This document shows, piece after piece, positions 22,261-34,798 of a stretch of 64,000 nucleotides of DNA; position 1 is the first letter of the stretch, and the number at the start of each line of letters is the position of its first letter. The position numbers and the translations under genes are program-made. The stretch is from Eucommia ulmoides (Eukaryota > Streptophyta > Magnoliopsida > Garryales > Eucommiaceae), in the NCBI GenBank assembly GCA_016647705.1, contig CM028327.1:41788517-41852516 (forward strand), read 5' to 3'. The notes under the pieces are model-generated. The model saw nothing but the letters and a program-made list of their open reading frames with translations, was not told where the DNA came from and searched no databases.

Positions 22261-24060
22261 TAAGTATAAAAAAATTGTAAATGATAATAATTTTTAAAAA
22301 AAAAAAACAATTAAATATAAATATAAAAATTAAAATGTACAAAGTATAATTTAATTTAATTTTGTAATCTTTTTAGAAGTGAGGGTTGTAAAAATTTTGG
22401 ATGAAAATTTTCTCCCCCCAAATTTTTATAACTCAACCTCCTCCATCAATCCCCCATCAAATCTACCCTATCTCTTATTAGACACATTTTAAAATAATTG
22501 TCCTAGTTTATAGAATAGATAATATGTTTAGTATTGTGAAAAAGTGGGAGGAAGAATGGATAGTGAGTAGTGATATTGATTTTTATTTAGTTATTTGTTT
22601 TGTAAGAAGGAATAAATAATTGAAAAAAAATGGGATGGAAATCCAAATCCTCCCTATTACCATAAGTTGAGAGTTACAAAACTACTAAAAATATTAAAAG
22701 AATTATTCAACTTAATATTATATTGTTTTAAATTAGAATCTCCTAACAGGGTATCAAAGTTAAAGTTATGAGAATTTATTTTTCATTCTCTTGTATTCAA
22801 ATCATTTATGTAAATCAGGAGTTGTACTTATGAATGAGAGTTAAATTTTTCTCCCATATCGATCATTTGAGCGTTTTCAAACTATTGTATAAGTCAAAAA
22901 AATTATTCCAGTTAATTATAAGATCCTAATTCTCCAAAAATTGCAAGGGAAAGCAATTTTTTTTTAATATTTACCATAATTAACATCAATTTTAAGAGTA
23001 AAATAGTAAATTAATTGAGGAAATCATTATCTTACTTAATCTCATCCACAATTATTAAATAATAACTTCCACCGTCATTTTCAATGGGGTCAATCTACCA
23101 AACAACAATGAGAGGAAACTACTTTTCTTTCTTTCCTTCCTCTGTACCAAACAAATGAGAGAAGTTTTCTCTCTCTCGAATTGAAAAGATTCGGAGAAAA
23201 AAAAAAAACAAAACATTGTGATTTATTAAAGAACATTTTAATCCAAACCCACCTTTAATAATTTTAAGAAATAATTGGTGATTAGTTGCAAATAATTATT
23301 AATCTCATTTAAAATATATATTTTAATTCAATTCCTTAAATTAGTTTTTGTTTGCGCATTAATCCTGCATGTGATCATGCCAGTTTAATATTAGGTATCT
23401 GTCCTTGTATAATATTAATTAAATATGATTATGTTATATGCATTTGTGTAATATCTTTTTTAATCCGCAGCGCAAATTGGGCCTTTTGTATTTTTTTAAG
23501 ATGCGGGTCTAAAACACAAATTTTAATTACGTATAAGACTTTTCAAAAATTACGATTAAAATAAAAGACTTATAAAAAAAAAAGGCCTAAACTTTTATAA
23601 ATCACCGAAAACTTAATAACTATCTTAAAATAGAATAAAATAAATCATAATCACCCTATCTTTATAGGTGACTTAAAATAGTCAAACTAAAGCAGTCAAA
23701 AATTATCCCCCCATTGTCAAAGAGTATGACTAAATGATATTAAGGTCATGTGAAATTAGGCCTCCATCCATTGGATTATGGCAAGTCAATTTGTTAATCA
23801 TGGAAGTGCACTAAATAGAGATCTAATGATGCATTCATAGGTTATTAAGTTTGTGTTGAATATTTGTATGGATTCATGTGTAATTGTGTAAGGAGTAGTT
23901 GTCTTGTCCACTAATGCTTTAAAATCTATTAACAAATCAGAATTGATCTTTTAATTTGAGAAAAATAAATAGTTCGAATAAATTGATGAAATATTTAAAA
24001 GAGAAAATTCTTGTATGAAATTTCACACCCGACTTTCAAATCAGTTAAATTATATGAGTT
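22261..24060. repeat. AT-rich intergenic DNA containing dispersed repeat C (23230-23575)
   Basis: The stretch 23230-23575 shares wording with 36990-37400 and 41160-41560 (TTAAATTAGTTTTTGTTTGC, GCATTAATCCTGCATGTG, TAATATTAATTA). The rest shows no gene. The ORF at 23352-23564 belongs to the repeat. Confidence 0.5.
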
Positions 24061-24061
24061 T

Positions 24062-24378
24062 TTTGCACTTTGTACCTCTGAAATTTCAAAAAAAATAAAA
24101 TTAGCCTCTATCTTTTCAATTTGAACATATTACACCCTGAACTATCAAAATCGTGTCAAGTCAATTCTTTCGTAATTTTTTATGATGGAATTCACCCATG
24201 TAAGTGATTTTGTATCTGATAAGTGACTTATTTTCTCATTTAAAATATAACGGAGTTCTTGATTTAGACTAACTTGACACGATTTTGATATTTCAAGCTC
24301 TAATGTGTTTAAATTAAAAATATAGGGACTAAAATAGAATATCTCCAAAACATTAAGGGTGCAAAGTGAAAAAATCTC
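24062..24378. mobile_element. Palindromic MITE, family A
   Basis: The ends are inverted: TTTTTTGCACTTTGTACC at left, GGGTGCAAAGTGAAAAAA at right. The arms extend inward for over 100 bases (left AAAATCGTGTCAAGTC against right ACTTGACACGATTTTG). Related elements lie at 35302-35611 and, more diverged, at 35645-35960 and 46233-46690. Confidence 0.65.
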
Positions 24379-24762
24379 AAATTATGATGTACTTTATTAT
24401 ATATTTTTTTACTAGTTATTATTTTTCTATACTTATAAATTTAAAAATTGATATAGTGCGACATCTTGGGTAATAGTAATAAAATGATCGTTCTTTGACT
24501 GACATCATTGTTAAAGTCAATTTTCATGTGGTGAATGAGCTGTTAACAAAAACCGAAAACAATTGCTCTAATCCTGAATAAGAAAAAGGTCCAGTTGTAC
24601 TTAAAAAGAATGATTAGATATAACCCACAAATTTAATAAAAGTAAAAGTTGTTTTGGTGAACTGGAGATGCCTCAAAACTATTTTCTTGTTTGGTTTCAT
24701 TTAATTAATAACTTCTTTAGATTTTGTTTCGTTGTTTACTAGTGAAGGTTGTGGCTTAAGAT

Positions 24763-24899
24763 TTAGGGGGATGTTTGGCACATAGAAATAGAATCGAATC
24801 TCATAAGAATGGAATCGAATTTTGAATGAGAGCCTAATCAAATTTTGATTTTTTTTTTATTCTAGAATTTGATTCTATTCCTGCTTACCAAACATGTTA
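24763..24899. mobile_element. Tourist-like MITE, 131 bp
   Basis: TTA duplications at 24763-24765 and 24897-24899 flank an element with imperfect inverted ends. The left has GATGTTTGGCACATAGAAAT and the right has ATTCCTGCTTACCAAACATG. TTA duplication and a GTTTGG terminus fit PIF/Harbinger-type MITEs. Confidence 0.7.
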
Positions 24900-25061
24900 T
24901 TAGACTATATTTGTTTTAGAAGGCATTTACAAATGGTTATTTATGTTTTTTTCCCTTTCTCGTGATTATATCTTATTGGTAGTACCCTGGTTGGGTAAAA
25001 ACTAAAACTCAAAACTAATTTTAGGTTTTTAGACTGGGTTCAGTGTCTCTAAGGCCCCATT

Positions 25062-25502
25062 TGGTTATTGTTTTTGTTCCTGCTCCCAAAATTTGGGTAT
25101 TAATATACTAAACTGTGTTTGGTAAGCACATTTATGTTCCCAAAATTTTGGAGTAATTCCTAAATTTCTTGAGAATCTGAGAAATAAAAAAATGTTGATT
25201 CTTATTCACTTTCACAAAACTATTCTCACTATCACCTCAACCACGACGCCCGCCTGCCGCCACCACCCCGTCGACCACCAACCATTTGAAGACAAAAAAA
25301 AAAGAACAAATGTTGTAACTAAATATATTTCTTGTTTCTGTTCTCATAAATTAAAAGAAATAATTTCAAGATAATGGTCGTTATCAAACATATTTATATT
25401 TTTAAAACACTTTAAAATGTAAATAGAATTTCCATCCTATCTATCTCAATTTGTTGAAAGTAGAAACAGAAAAATAGAAACGCTAACCGAACACCGCTGT
25501 AA
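25062..25502. mobile_element. Tourist-like element, 435 bp
   Basis: TAA duplications at 25062-25064 and 25500-25502. The left end is GGCCCCATTTGGTTATTG and the right end GCTAACCGAACACCGCTG, inverted with mismatches. A GC-rich patch (25240-25285) inside is unlike the rest. Related copies in opposite orientation end at 52208 and 56551. Confidence 0.65.
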
Positions 25503-25740
25503 ATTTCAATTATGTTCCCGTTTATCCAATTGTTAGTACCCCGTTTGCCCAAAAAGTAAAACTCAAAACTATTTTTTTAAGACAACCTCTTAAATATTCA
25601 AAAAAAAAAAAAAGTCTGACAATTAGTTTAAAATTTAATGGGGATAGGAAGAAGCAGATCCAAGATGAATATAGATCTAAATCTAACACAGCCATCCCTA
25701 TAAGACTCCTTACTCTTGTGCTGTTCAATGCTCCCCACCT

Positions 25741-25770
25741 TACCCTTACCCTTACCCTTACCCTTACCCT
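25741..25770. repeat. (TACCCT)5 hexanucleotide microsatellite
   Basis: Five exact units of TACCCT. It is not the plant telomere repeat (CCCTAAA). Confidence 0.9.
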
Positions 25771-25847
25771 TTCTGTCTATGTTCAATGGTGTCTCACTGT
25801 AGGGGGCAATCTCTCTGGCACATCATAACGCCTGGCTATTGTTGTTA

Positions 25848-26587
25848 GCTTAATTGCTTTTTGTACCCCATCTACTTTGTTTTTGTTACATTTAGATCCC
25901 TCCATTTTTAAAAAACCTAATTCTCACCTCCTTTTACTATTGGGCACTTTGCTCCATGTGATATTTTCATAATCACTTAGTCCTATAAGTGTATTGGTTA
26001 CAATTTTTTTTTTGTTAAAATTAACCGTCAAATTTCAAAAATTTAAAACTAATAAATCATTAAATATTGATTGACATTTATACCCTGTGTTGGGTCGGGT
26101 TTAGTAGGACAATATTTGTTTGTCCTTTGTATTTTTTTCTTTTCTTTATTTTTCCAGGTCGGATTGGGTCGGATATATAAGGATACATTTGTTATTTTGT
26201 AAAATTCTGTTAATTGTTTAATGGTTACACTTAAGTTTAAATTACAAGAGGTACAAAAATATTATAGAAGTATAAACTGTAATAAATCTCCTAAAAATTC
26301 ACATTTTATTCAAAAATAAAAAATAAAATTATTATTTTTAAATTTAAATTTAATATTTAAAAATAATAAAGAAAAAAAAAACTAACATTTTCTTTCTATA
26401 CTTCTATTTTTTATTTTATTTTTAATAATGAAAAAATAAAGTAAAAAAATAAAATAAAAGATAATTTTAAATATTTATTTTTTAGGCTAAGTTATAAAAA
26501 AAATAGTTTTCAAATTTATCATAAATAAATGGAAAGAAAATATAGATTTTTAAAGTAAGAAGGGGATAAAAGGCAAATAAGCCTAAA
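25848..26587. mobile_element. Decayed inverted-repeat element, about 740 bp
   Basis: The left end AGCTTAATTGCTTTTTGTAC mirrors the right end GGGGATAAAAGGCAAATAAG. The inside is AT-rich without coding potential. Similar termini occur at 34950-35020 and at 63408-63819. Confidence 0.45.
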
Positions 26588-27584
26588 CTTTTTGTTTTAA
26601 AAGTCTCTTACTTTAATGCTTAGATGGTCTATAATTAACTAGACATTGATACCATGATTTTAGCAACCGTACAGATTAGGTTCATGATTGCCTCAAAATA
26701 CATGAATACAACATGAAATTCAACTATGATACTAATGATTTTTTTTTTTTCTTTTTGTCTTAATTTAATTAATATTAAATACAAATTAATCTAAAGCTCG
26801 TAGTCTAACGCTTATCTAGTATGTCTCTTTAGTGAAAAATCTAATGTTCAAAATTTATTTTTCTAATGTTCGTCCAAAAAAAAATTATAAATTTAACATT
26901 TAACTGATATTAGCAAAATAAATTTAATTTATTTAATATTAACATTAGAATGAAATTGTTATCGAAAGACTAAAAAAATAAAATATGGATAAAATATAGT
27001 AAATGTTTTATTTTATTAAAAAATTATCCAAAGGCTAAAAAATAATAAGTAAATTATTTTTAAAATAATAATTAAATGACAAGATTAGCGTAATAATATA
27101 AAGTTATCTGTATATTAAATTACTATTTCTTAAATGTCTTATTTTTTAAAGGTTAAAATTGATTTGAGAAAAATAAATGGATTAGATTTTAAATCGTGTC
27201 CAAAATTTCATGTCTCGATTTTTAAGACGGTTAAATTAAATTATATTTTATATTTTTTTATTAAATTTTATAATTATTAGGGAGGTGGAGAGTCTAGTGC
27301 AACCACTAAGTAGCATCTATCTAGTCTGGATAAATAAATTATTAAATAATAAAATTATCAATTATTTTGGAAACGACATGTTTGCAGAAAATGTGGAGCA
27401 TTAACTGTCCACGCCTCACAAAAACAGAAATAAATAAAAGAAAAAATTAAAATTAAAGATCTCTTCTATCTACAAACATAAAGGAAGGCACAAGTTGTCC
27501 CAAAAACGATCACATTTTTTATTTTTTTTTAATTATTATTATTTATTTATTTTTACATCAAATCCCATTAATGATAAAGAAAAA
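26588..27584. other. AT-rich intergenic DNA, no gene seen
   Basis: Highly AT-rich with no open reading frame or structured repeat that I can support. Confidence 0.5.
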
Positions 27585-27690
27585 TATGGGTGCACTCTAG
27601 AACTAAACCGATGTGAAATAGTGTACCTTTAAGATTGTCCAGAGAGATGATTAGTCGAGATGTTCATAAGCTGATCTGAACACGCCCATA
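27585..27690 (+). mobile_element. SINE-like family S, partial copy
   Basis: Shares TTTAAGATTGTCCAGAGAGA, GATTAGTCGAGATGTTCATA and AGCTGATCTGAACACG with the other copies. Confidence 0.5.
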
Positions 27691-28195
27691 TCTTTGGCCC
27701 CTAAAGTATGTGATGAGTATCGTTATATCAACCTCAAGATTTGTCAAATTGCACATTTGATCCTTCAAATTTCACATTTGTTTCAATCCCGTAAAATAAA
27801 AAACGTTAATGATTTTGAATGGGAAATGAATTGTATTCAGTACATGGTGTTTTAATGGGAATATTTCGTCATTTCATTAACCCATTAAATCTAAGACATT
27901 TTTTTCCTAATAAACGATCTTGACTTTGTATCTCATTCTTTGAATGAATTGTTGTCAACTAAGTAAAAGATAGAAAAAAATATTTTAAATTTAGTGAAGT
28001 GATGAAATGATGAAATATCTTCATTAAAGCGCCACGTACAGATCATAACTCGTTTTTCATCCAAAATCACGAACATTATTTTTAAGTTTGCGTGATTGAA
28101 ACAAATATGAAATTTGAAGGATTAATTGTGCAAATTTGACATATCTTAGACTCTACACGGACACCCACCCCATACTTTAGGGGCAAAGATGTAAT
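27690..28195. mobile_element. Palindromic MITE, family B, about 505 bp
   Basis: The left end ATCTTTGGCCCCTAAAGTAT mirrors the right end ATACTTTAGGGGCAAAGAT. The inner arms also pair (TCAAATTTCACATTTGTTTC against GAAACAAATATGAAATTTGA). Sister copies lie at 36000-36490 and 39855-40415. Confidence 0.65.
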
Positions 28196-28199
28196 TTTA

Positions 28200-29058
28200 C
28201 TCTTCAAAAAATCATAAAAGAAAGGAAATCATAAGATACAAATTGCCAGAAAAAACAATCACATTTTATTTTATTTTATTGACATAAAATCCCAATAATC
28301 ATTGCACGGAATGAAAACAAGAAAAAATGTTGGGGGTGGGGGGGACCTTTGACACCCTGTCTAGCAGCATCATCACCTATAATACTGGCTAAAAAGCCCT
28401 AATTAAGATAGGTAATTTGGGATTTATTTTTTTAATTAAAATGAAAAATAGATAAATAGAAAGAGTAATTTACTATTAATGCCCATAGACTGTCGTTTGA
28501 ATGAAAATGCTTATATGATTAATCTTCTTTAGTCAAAATAATGTGATAATAAGATTGCTAATCTGTTTTGTTGTATTTTATAATTTAAATTTGAGTATCA
28601 AATTATATTGGCTAACTTCAATTATCTTAATACTCGGAAAACATATTATCGTGTTGATTGGGTTAATTTTTTTTATTTTATTTTTTTTATTAGTACAAAC
28701 GGCTGGAAGAGGGGGTTTTGAACACTAAACCTCATGTTAGGGAGACATAATAGATAAGATAACTAATAGCCAAGAAGTCTTGGGTTAGTTGTGTTAATAA
28801 TTATGTTCATGATATCATGTTTGTATGTCAAGTACATTATGTATGTTGACTTCATGTTGTATTTTGAATGAGGAATTTGAGCATATGATTACTACCAAAT
28901 AACTAATACTATTACGTAGTATTTTTTTTTTTTTTTAATATAAATCTCTGGTATCCGATAATTATATTGGGTTTCGATTAATCTGAATCGAGCTGGATCG
29001 GACCACAAGGACGATAAAATTCCCTTGTGGTTTGACTATTAGGTAGTGTTTGGTAGCA
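28200..29058. other. AT-rich intergenic DNA
   Basis: No gene seen. The ORF at 28543-28728 is hydrophobic low-complexity sequence without other support. Confidence 0.45.
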
Positions 29059-29180
29059 CGTAACTCCGAGCCTAAGACTTGAATTAAAAATGAATTGATG
29101 TAAAATTTTAGATTTTTATATGTGTTCATTTCTAATTCTAACTCCGAATCTCTGATTCTGTGAAACCAAATACTACATTA
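29059..29180. mobile_element. Tourist-like MITE, 116 bp
   Basis: TTA duplications at 29059-29061 and 29178-29180. The left end GGTAGTGTTTGGT mirrors the right end ACCAAATACTACA. Inner CTCCGAG and CTCCGAATC motifs are also present. Confidence 0.7.
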
Positions 29181-29944
29181 GGTTTATTATCAAAATTACA
29201 ATTGATAAACTTGTTTAGTTAAACTTTATTATTTAAGTGATGTTTTTAATTAAAATAATTTAGATTGTCAAATTTTGTTCACTAACTTTAGTTTATGTAA
29301 TCACTTGTACCATATTTTCATGCCACATGGGTTAATTATGTTAGTAATTAGCAAACCCTAGACCCCAACATAATTATGTTGGCGTATGAATTACTTTGTA
29401 TTCATGTCAGATCATAACATCACACAAAAACGACTATTCTAAATGAAAAGCAACGACAAAGTTATCCTAGACCTAGCATAATTATATATATATATATTAG
29501 AAAGTTACAACTTAAATCATATGGAGACAGGTGAAATAATTTTTTTGACTTATATAGTAATTTAAAAATTTTCAAATGATCTATGAGGAACAGAAATCTA
29601 ACAAAATCAATTAAAATCACTTAAAATTTTACATATCCCTCCATCAATTATAAAAATATATAGTGAGCTTCTTAAATATATTTAGCCCCATTTCAATGAA
29701 GAGTATTAAATATTAAGAATATCTTTTATCACTTTCTTTCTATCAATTTTTATGGTTTGAAGAGGCTTTATGGTAGTTTCATCAAGAGCAAGTGTTGTAG
29801 CCATATAGGGGTGTACTAAACTTCATCAAATGCTTTTCCATAATAAGAAGCAAAAGAGAGAAATAATGAATGTAGGTAAGGTAAGATGGATTCAACCTAC
29901 CACACCATACAATACAATTTTTTTTTATTTTTTTTTTCCTGGTA
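29181..29944. other. AT-rich intergenic DNA with a repeat fragment
   Basis: 29530-29600 is a fragment of the repeat at 21690-22260 (TGACTTATATAGTAATTT, ATCTATGAGGAACAGAAATC). No gene seen. Confidence 0.45.
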
Positions 29945-30125
29945 AAATATGCCCAGATCAACTTACGCGCATCAAAACTAATTATCTTTCCGGATGATCT
30001 TAAGGGTATATTTTCTTACATTGGTCTAATATATTTATGATTAATTTTAAAATTTAATTCTTAAAATATTCTTCAAACGAGTCCAAATTTAATTAACAAA
30101 AAAATAGAGTATATTTCCTTATCAA
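29945..30125 (-). mobile_element. SINE-like family S copy
   Basis: The reverse complement carries the family order. On the plus strand: AGATCAACTTACGCGCATC, ATGATCTTAAGGGTATATTT, TAAAATTTAATTCTTAAAAT. Confidence 0.55.
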
Positions 30126-30689
30126 CGTACCTACACCATACAATAAATGATACATCAAAGCTTGTGTTTATTGTTTTGTTTGTATTTATATTCAATGTGT
30201 ATTGCCTATTAGATTCTTTCCTTCTTTTGGGCAACTTTTCACTTTCACCATGTGAACGTTGTAGTAGTAGTAGGTCCACACTACTAAATTTGCTAATGTG
30301 CTGCCTCTTTGTGTTGTGGTGTACTCTCATTCCTTCGCCGACTTGGCCTTTAGTTAGTATTTATATTTATATGTATATATTTTTTAAAAGAAATAAAATT
30401 ATGTGATTTTTATGTTAGTCTAGTTTGAAAATATTCATTTTTACCATTATATTTTGAATTTTTTTTTTTTTTTATGGTTCCAAATTTTATAATTCATTAT
30501 TTCATCAAATTCACTAAATATAATAATTTTTTGAGAAATTCAATAATTTTGTCAAAAGTCAAAAGTTATAGTACCCTATAAAAATTATTGTAATTTTTTA
30601 AATGAAAAAATTTATTATAATGTCTGAATTTCTTGAGTTAGAATTTTAAATTCACATATTGTTCACCAAAATTTCCTTATATATATATA
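30126..30689. other. AT-rich intergenic DNA, no gene seen
   Basis: Overlapping ORFs on both strands (30073-30330 minus, 30164-30406 plus) have no recognisable features. The remainder is AT-rich. Confidence 0.45.
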
Positions 30690-32925
30690 ACAATAATAAC
30701 AACAACTAAGTCTTTGTCCCACTCAAATAGGATCGGCTACATGAATCCGTTTACGCCATAATAAACGATCAAAGGTCATCCCATCGGTCAGTTCAATGTC
30801 ATCAAATCAGTTTTAATAGTCTCGTCTCAATTTTTCTTAGGCCTACCTTTCCCTCTAGTAATCTCCTGCATTTGGACTAAATCGCATTTTTTCGTTAGTG
30901 CTTCTATGGGTCTTTTATGTACATGTCCAAACCAACGTAAACAATTTTCTCTTATCTTCTCTACGATGGGTGTTATTTCTAAATTCTCTTTAATAGTTTC
31001 ATTCTTAATTTTATTCATTCTCGTTTTCTCACTCATCCACCGTAACATTCTCATTTCTGTTACACTAATTTTCTGGACATGTTTTGTTTTTATTGCCCAA
31101 TATTCTGAACCATACAGAAACGCTGGTTTTATTGCAATTTTGTAGAATTTTCTTTTGAGTTTCAATGATATCCTATGATTGCATATCACCATAACTGCAC
31201 TTCTCTATTTTAACCATCATGCCTTGACTATATGAGTAATATCTTCCTCAATTTCGTCATTACTCTGAATCATTGAATCTAAATATTTAAAATGATCCAC
31301 ATTTGGAATCTCTTCATCTCCAATTTTGACCGCACCATCATCTCTTCGGGCATTACTAAAATTGCAATGCATGTATTACGTCTTGCTTCTGCTAACCTTC
31401 AAGCCCTCAAACTCTAAGGTTTATCTTCATCTTTCTAACTTAGTATTAAGATTTGTTCTATTTTCATCAATTAGTACTATATCATCCGCAAATAACATAC
31501 TCCAAGGTACTCCATCTTGGATATATTTTGTTAACTCATCCTTCACTAAAACGAAGATATAAAAATTTAAAAATTATCCTTAATGTAAGTCTACATTAAT
31601 AGAAAATGCACAAGTATCATCTCTTCCTGTTTAAACACTAGTGATTATATCTTTATACATATCCTTAATTGTCTCAATATATACGTTGGATACTTGTTTT
31701 TTTTTCTAAGGCCCACTGTAAAACTTCGTTGGGTACCTGATTATAAGCCTTCTCCAGATCCACAAATGCCATATGTAAATCTTTCTTCTTCTCTCTATAT
31801 TTTTTCATTAATCCCCTAAGTAAATAGATAGCTTCAGTGGTTGATCGATTAGACAAAAATTCAAATTAGTTCCATCTATGCTCATTTCATTTCATATCTT
31901 ATTCTATATTATATCACTTTCTCCCAAAGTTTTATAGTATAACTCACAAGTTTTATGTCCCGGTAGCTCACGCAACTCTGAACATTCCTTTTATTTTTAT
32001 AGATGAACATTAAGATACTCCTCTTCTAGTCATCAGACACTTTTAGTCTTTAAAATGTTGTTAATAAATCTAGTCAACCACTCAATCCCAAGATCTCCCA
32101 AACCTTTTCATATCTTTGTTGAAATCTTATCTAGCCTTACTGCTCTTGCAATCTTCATATTCCTTAGTGCCACTCTAACCTCCGAAACCCTAATTCTTCT
32201 ATGAAACCTATAAATCTTATCTGAAGGAAAATTAGGCAACTCTAAATTAGATTCTTCAGCATTGTTCTCATTAAATAAACTACAAAAATAACTTATCCAT
32301 TTTTCTCTAATCTCTTTATCCTTCACCAAGACCTTCTCATCACTGTCTTTAATGCACCTGATACTTTTTATATTTCTAGTCTTTCGTTCACAGCGTTTAG
32401 CAAGTTTAAATATGTCCCTTTCTCCAACTTTTGTATCTAACTTTGGATAAAAATTATCATATGCCTGAAATTTTGATTCTTTAATTACTTTTCTTGCCTC
32501 CGTTTTCGCATGTTTATACTTCTACCAACTCTCCCAGTTTCGACATTTTTGCCATTCTTCAAAAGATATTTTCTTGTCACGAACAACTTTTTGGACCTCC
32601 TTATTTTACCACCAACTTTCTTTATATTATGGTCACTCTCCTTTGAAAACTCCTAAAACTTCTCTTCCTATGTCTCTAATACGACTCGCCATATCACTCC
32701 GCATTTTGTTCACTTCCTCATGTTTCTTCCACAACTTATTATTGGTAATTTTATCCTTAAACAACTCCATATTATCTTCTCTTAGATCTCTCCAACGTAT
32801 TCTTACTTGCCTACTTATCTTAAAATTCCGCTTCCACCCCTTAAACTTCAAATTGGTTACCATCAGTCTATGTTGAGTAGTAATACTCTCTCCGGGTATG
32901 ATCTTACAATCCTTGTATATATATA
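30690..32925 (-). mobile_element. RTE-type LINE, 5'-truncated and decayed
   Basis: On the minus strand four open pieces follow in order. The first (32944-32633) shows the end of the endonuclease with CKIIPGESITTQHRLMV. The next (32329-32108) has EIREKWISYFCSLF and VRVALRNMK, the start of the reverse transcriptase. The third (31856-31674) has STTEAIYLLRGLMKKYREKK and MAFVDLEKAYNQVP, where the usual AYDRVP is changed to AYNQVP. The last (31192-30827) is the C-terminal tail with KPAFLYGSEYWA, MRMLRWM, LRWFGHVHKRP and GKGRPKK. This is the plant RTE pattern. The 3'UTR (30690-30826) ends in a (GTT)n-type tail. Stops and frameshifts make it inactive. Confidence 0.9.
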
Positions 32926-33292
32926 CTAGGAATTCCCCGTGCATAGAGGCAATGTATGATTTTTTAATTTATTAGTGTAAAGGGATGGTAAGTAATTAGA
33001 AAAAAAGTTAAATAAATACAAATACGATTTGTAAAAAGTAAAAAAAAAATGTATGTGTGTGTGTGTGTATAATTTAACTCAACTGCTGGGAAATTGAGAG
33101 TCTGAAATATTTGGGTAGAATTTTCACCCAAAATAATTCATAAAACATATTTTTTTCATTTATTTTTATCAGAATAAATTCAACAATTAATTAAAAGAAA
33201 TTTTCAAAAATTTTCCTCATTTATAATATAGATTGCAATAAATTATTGTACAAGAAAAAAATGTTAATATTTTTATTTTTCCCTTGAGAAAT

Positions 33293-34485
33293 TAAGGGGT
33301 CATTTGGTAGTGTTCTCACTTTTCCTATCCCACTTGGGACGAGAATTTTGTTTCGTGATGGGAGCAAAATCATGTTTGGTAACGATAATTTTTTTTGGGT
33401 TCTGGGAATAAAATCGTGTTTGGTAACGATATTATCCTAAAATTATTTCATCACAATTGTTCTTTCTTTCTTTCTTTATTTATTTAAACTTACACCGAAG
33501 AATAAGAAATCAAGAGCACTAATTCTGAGAAATCATTGAGACATCAAGAAATCATCAAGTAATTAAACCCTAATTTTGAGAAATTGATTTAAGCAATTGA
33601 GCAATGAAATCGAAATCAATAACCGAAACCGATTTCGTGACCGATTTCAGTAACGAAATCAAAATCGAAACATTAAACCCCAATCGAAATCGAAACTCTA
33701 ATCAAAATCATTGTTGCTCGAAATCAAACTCGAAAATCGAAATCGTAAACCCTAATCGAAATTGTTGTTGCTCGAAATCAAAATCGATTATAGCTCGAAA
33801 TCAAAACCCTAATTTCGTTGTTGTTCGATTATAACGTTGTTGCTCGAAATCGAAGGCGACGGCAACGAGCGAAGACGATGGCAAGGAGGAGGAGGAGGAG
33901 GACGACGACAAGGATAAGGAGGACGGCAAAGACGATGACGAGTAAGAGGATGAAGGCGAAGACAATGACGAGGAGGAGGACACGACAATGAGTGAACGAC
34001 AATGGTCAAGAGTTGAAGAAGACGAATGATGATGGCCATGAAAAAGACGAACCAAGACAGGAGTTGAAGAAGACGGCCGCTTGGAGGAAAAATAAATAGA
34101 AAAAAAGAATGTGGCTACCAGGAGTTGAAGAAGTGCTCACTAACAATTGTCAAGATGACCAGCGTATCCTTTTTTTTTTTTTTTGGGAGGGGGGGGGGGG
34201 GGGGGGATGGGAATGAAAAGAAACAAAAAAAAAAAAAAATGTTTCTCACCCCTCTTCACAAAATCAAGAATCAATTCTAGAGTTTTGAGATGGGGTAACA
34301 TGGGATGGGAATGAAAAGAAACAAAAAAAAAATGTTTCTCACTCTCTTCACAAAATCAAGAATCAATTCTAGATTTTTGAGATGGGGTAACATGAGAAAC
34401 AGGTTTATCAAATGGTGTCCCCGAACATAAATTTCAAAAATTTGGGAATGGGATGGGATGAGAACACTAACCAAACATGGCCTAA
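33293..34485. mobile_element. PIF/Harbinger-type non-autonomous element, 1187 bp
   Basis: TAA duplications at 33293-33295 and 34483-34485. The left end GGGGTCATTTGGTAGTGTTC mirrors the right end GAACACTAACCAAACATGGC. The inside holds a GAAATCGAAATC-rich repeat (33600-33800), a GAG/GAC-rich tract (33855-34035) that could read as an acidic Glu/Asp stretch, a run of 18 G (about 34190-34207), and a roughly 95-base direct duplication (34205-34300 and 34300-34392, both with GGGATGGGAATGAAAAGAAA). No transposase. Ser-rich ORFs on the minus strand are the mirror of the GA-rich tract. Confidence 0.75.
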
Positions 34486-34630
34486 TTTTTTGGTTCTACC
34501 AGAGCCAAATTCCAATCCTTTCTTATACAAGGAAAAAACTAACAAAATGTAAATTGACTTAATTTTCTTTTATTTTTTATTTTTTAATTTTAATTTAATG
34601 TTTAATGATAAAAAAAATTAATATTTTTAT
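34486..34630. other. Short AT-rich spacer
   Basis: AT-rich, nothing recognised. Confidence 0.4.
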
Positions 34631-34631
34631 A

Positions 34632-34798
34632 GGGGTGAGCCTCAGGTATAATGGTAAAGTTGCTCCATTGTGATCTGAAGGTTCCTGGTTCAAATCTTGG
34701 AAACGACTTTTATGTATACAGGAGTAAGGCTGCGTACATCTGATCCTCCTCAGATTTCGCAATGACGGGAGTATTCATGCACTGGGGTGAAGACTCAA
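34632..34798 (+). mobile_element. Au-type SINE
   Basis: A tRNA-derived head with an A-box-like CAGGTATAATGGTAAAG and a B-box-like GGTTCAAATC, then CTTGGAAACGACTTTTATG, GTAAGGCTGCGTACATCTGA and TGCACTGGGGTGAAGAC. The AGGGTAAGGCTGCGTACA-type core is the signature of the Au SINE family of flowering plants. An A-rich stretch follows. Confidence 0.8.

Noticed and set aside
25741-25770. Possible interstitial telomere repeat
   Set aside because: The unit is TACCCT, six bases, not the seven-base plant CCCTAAA; it is a simple hexanucleotide repeat.
30827-31562. Plus-strand ORFs at 30906-31145 and 31326-31562
   Set aside because: They are antisense shadows of the RTE LINE coding sequence.
33801-34055. 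Two Ser/Pro/His-rich minus-strand ORFs
   Set aside because: They mirror the GAG/GAC tract inside the Harbinger-type element; no start context, splicing or domain supports them.
34632-34710. A tRNA gene
   Set aside because: The A- and B-box-like words belong to the head of an Au SINE; no cloverleaf with an anticodon can be drawn.
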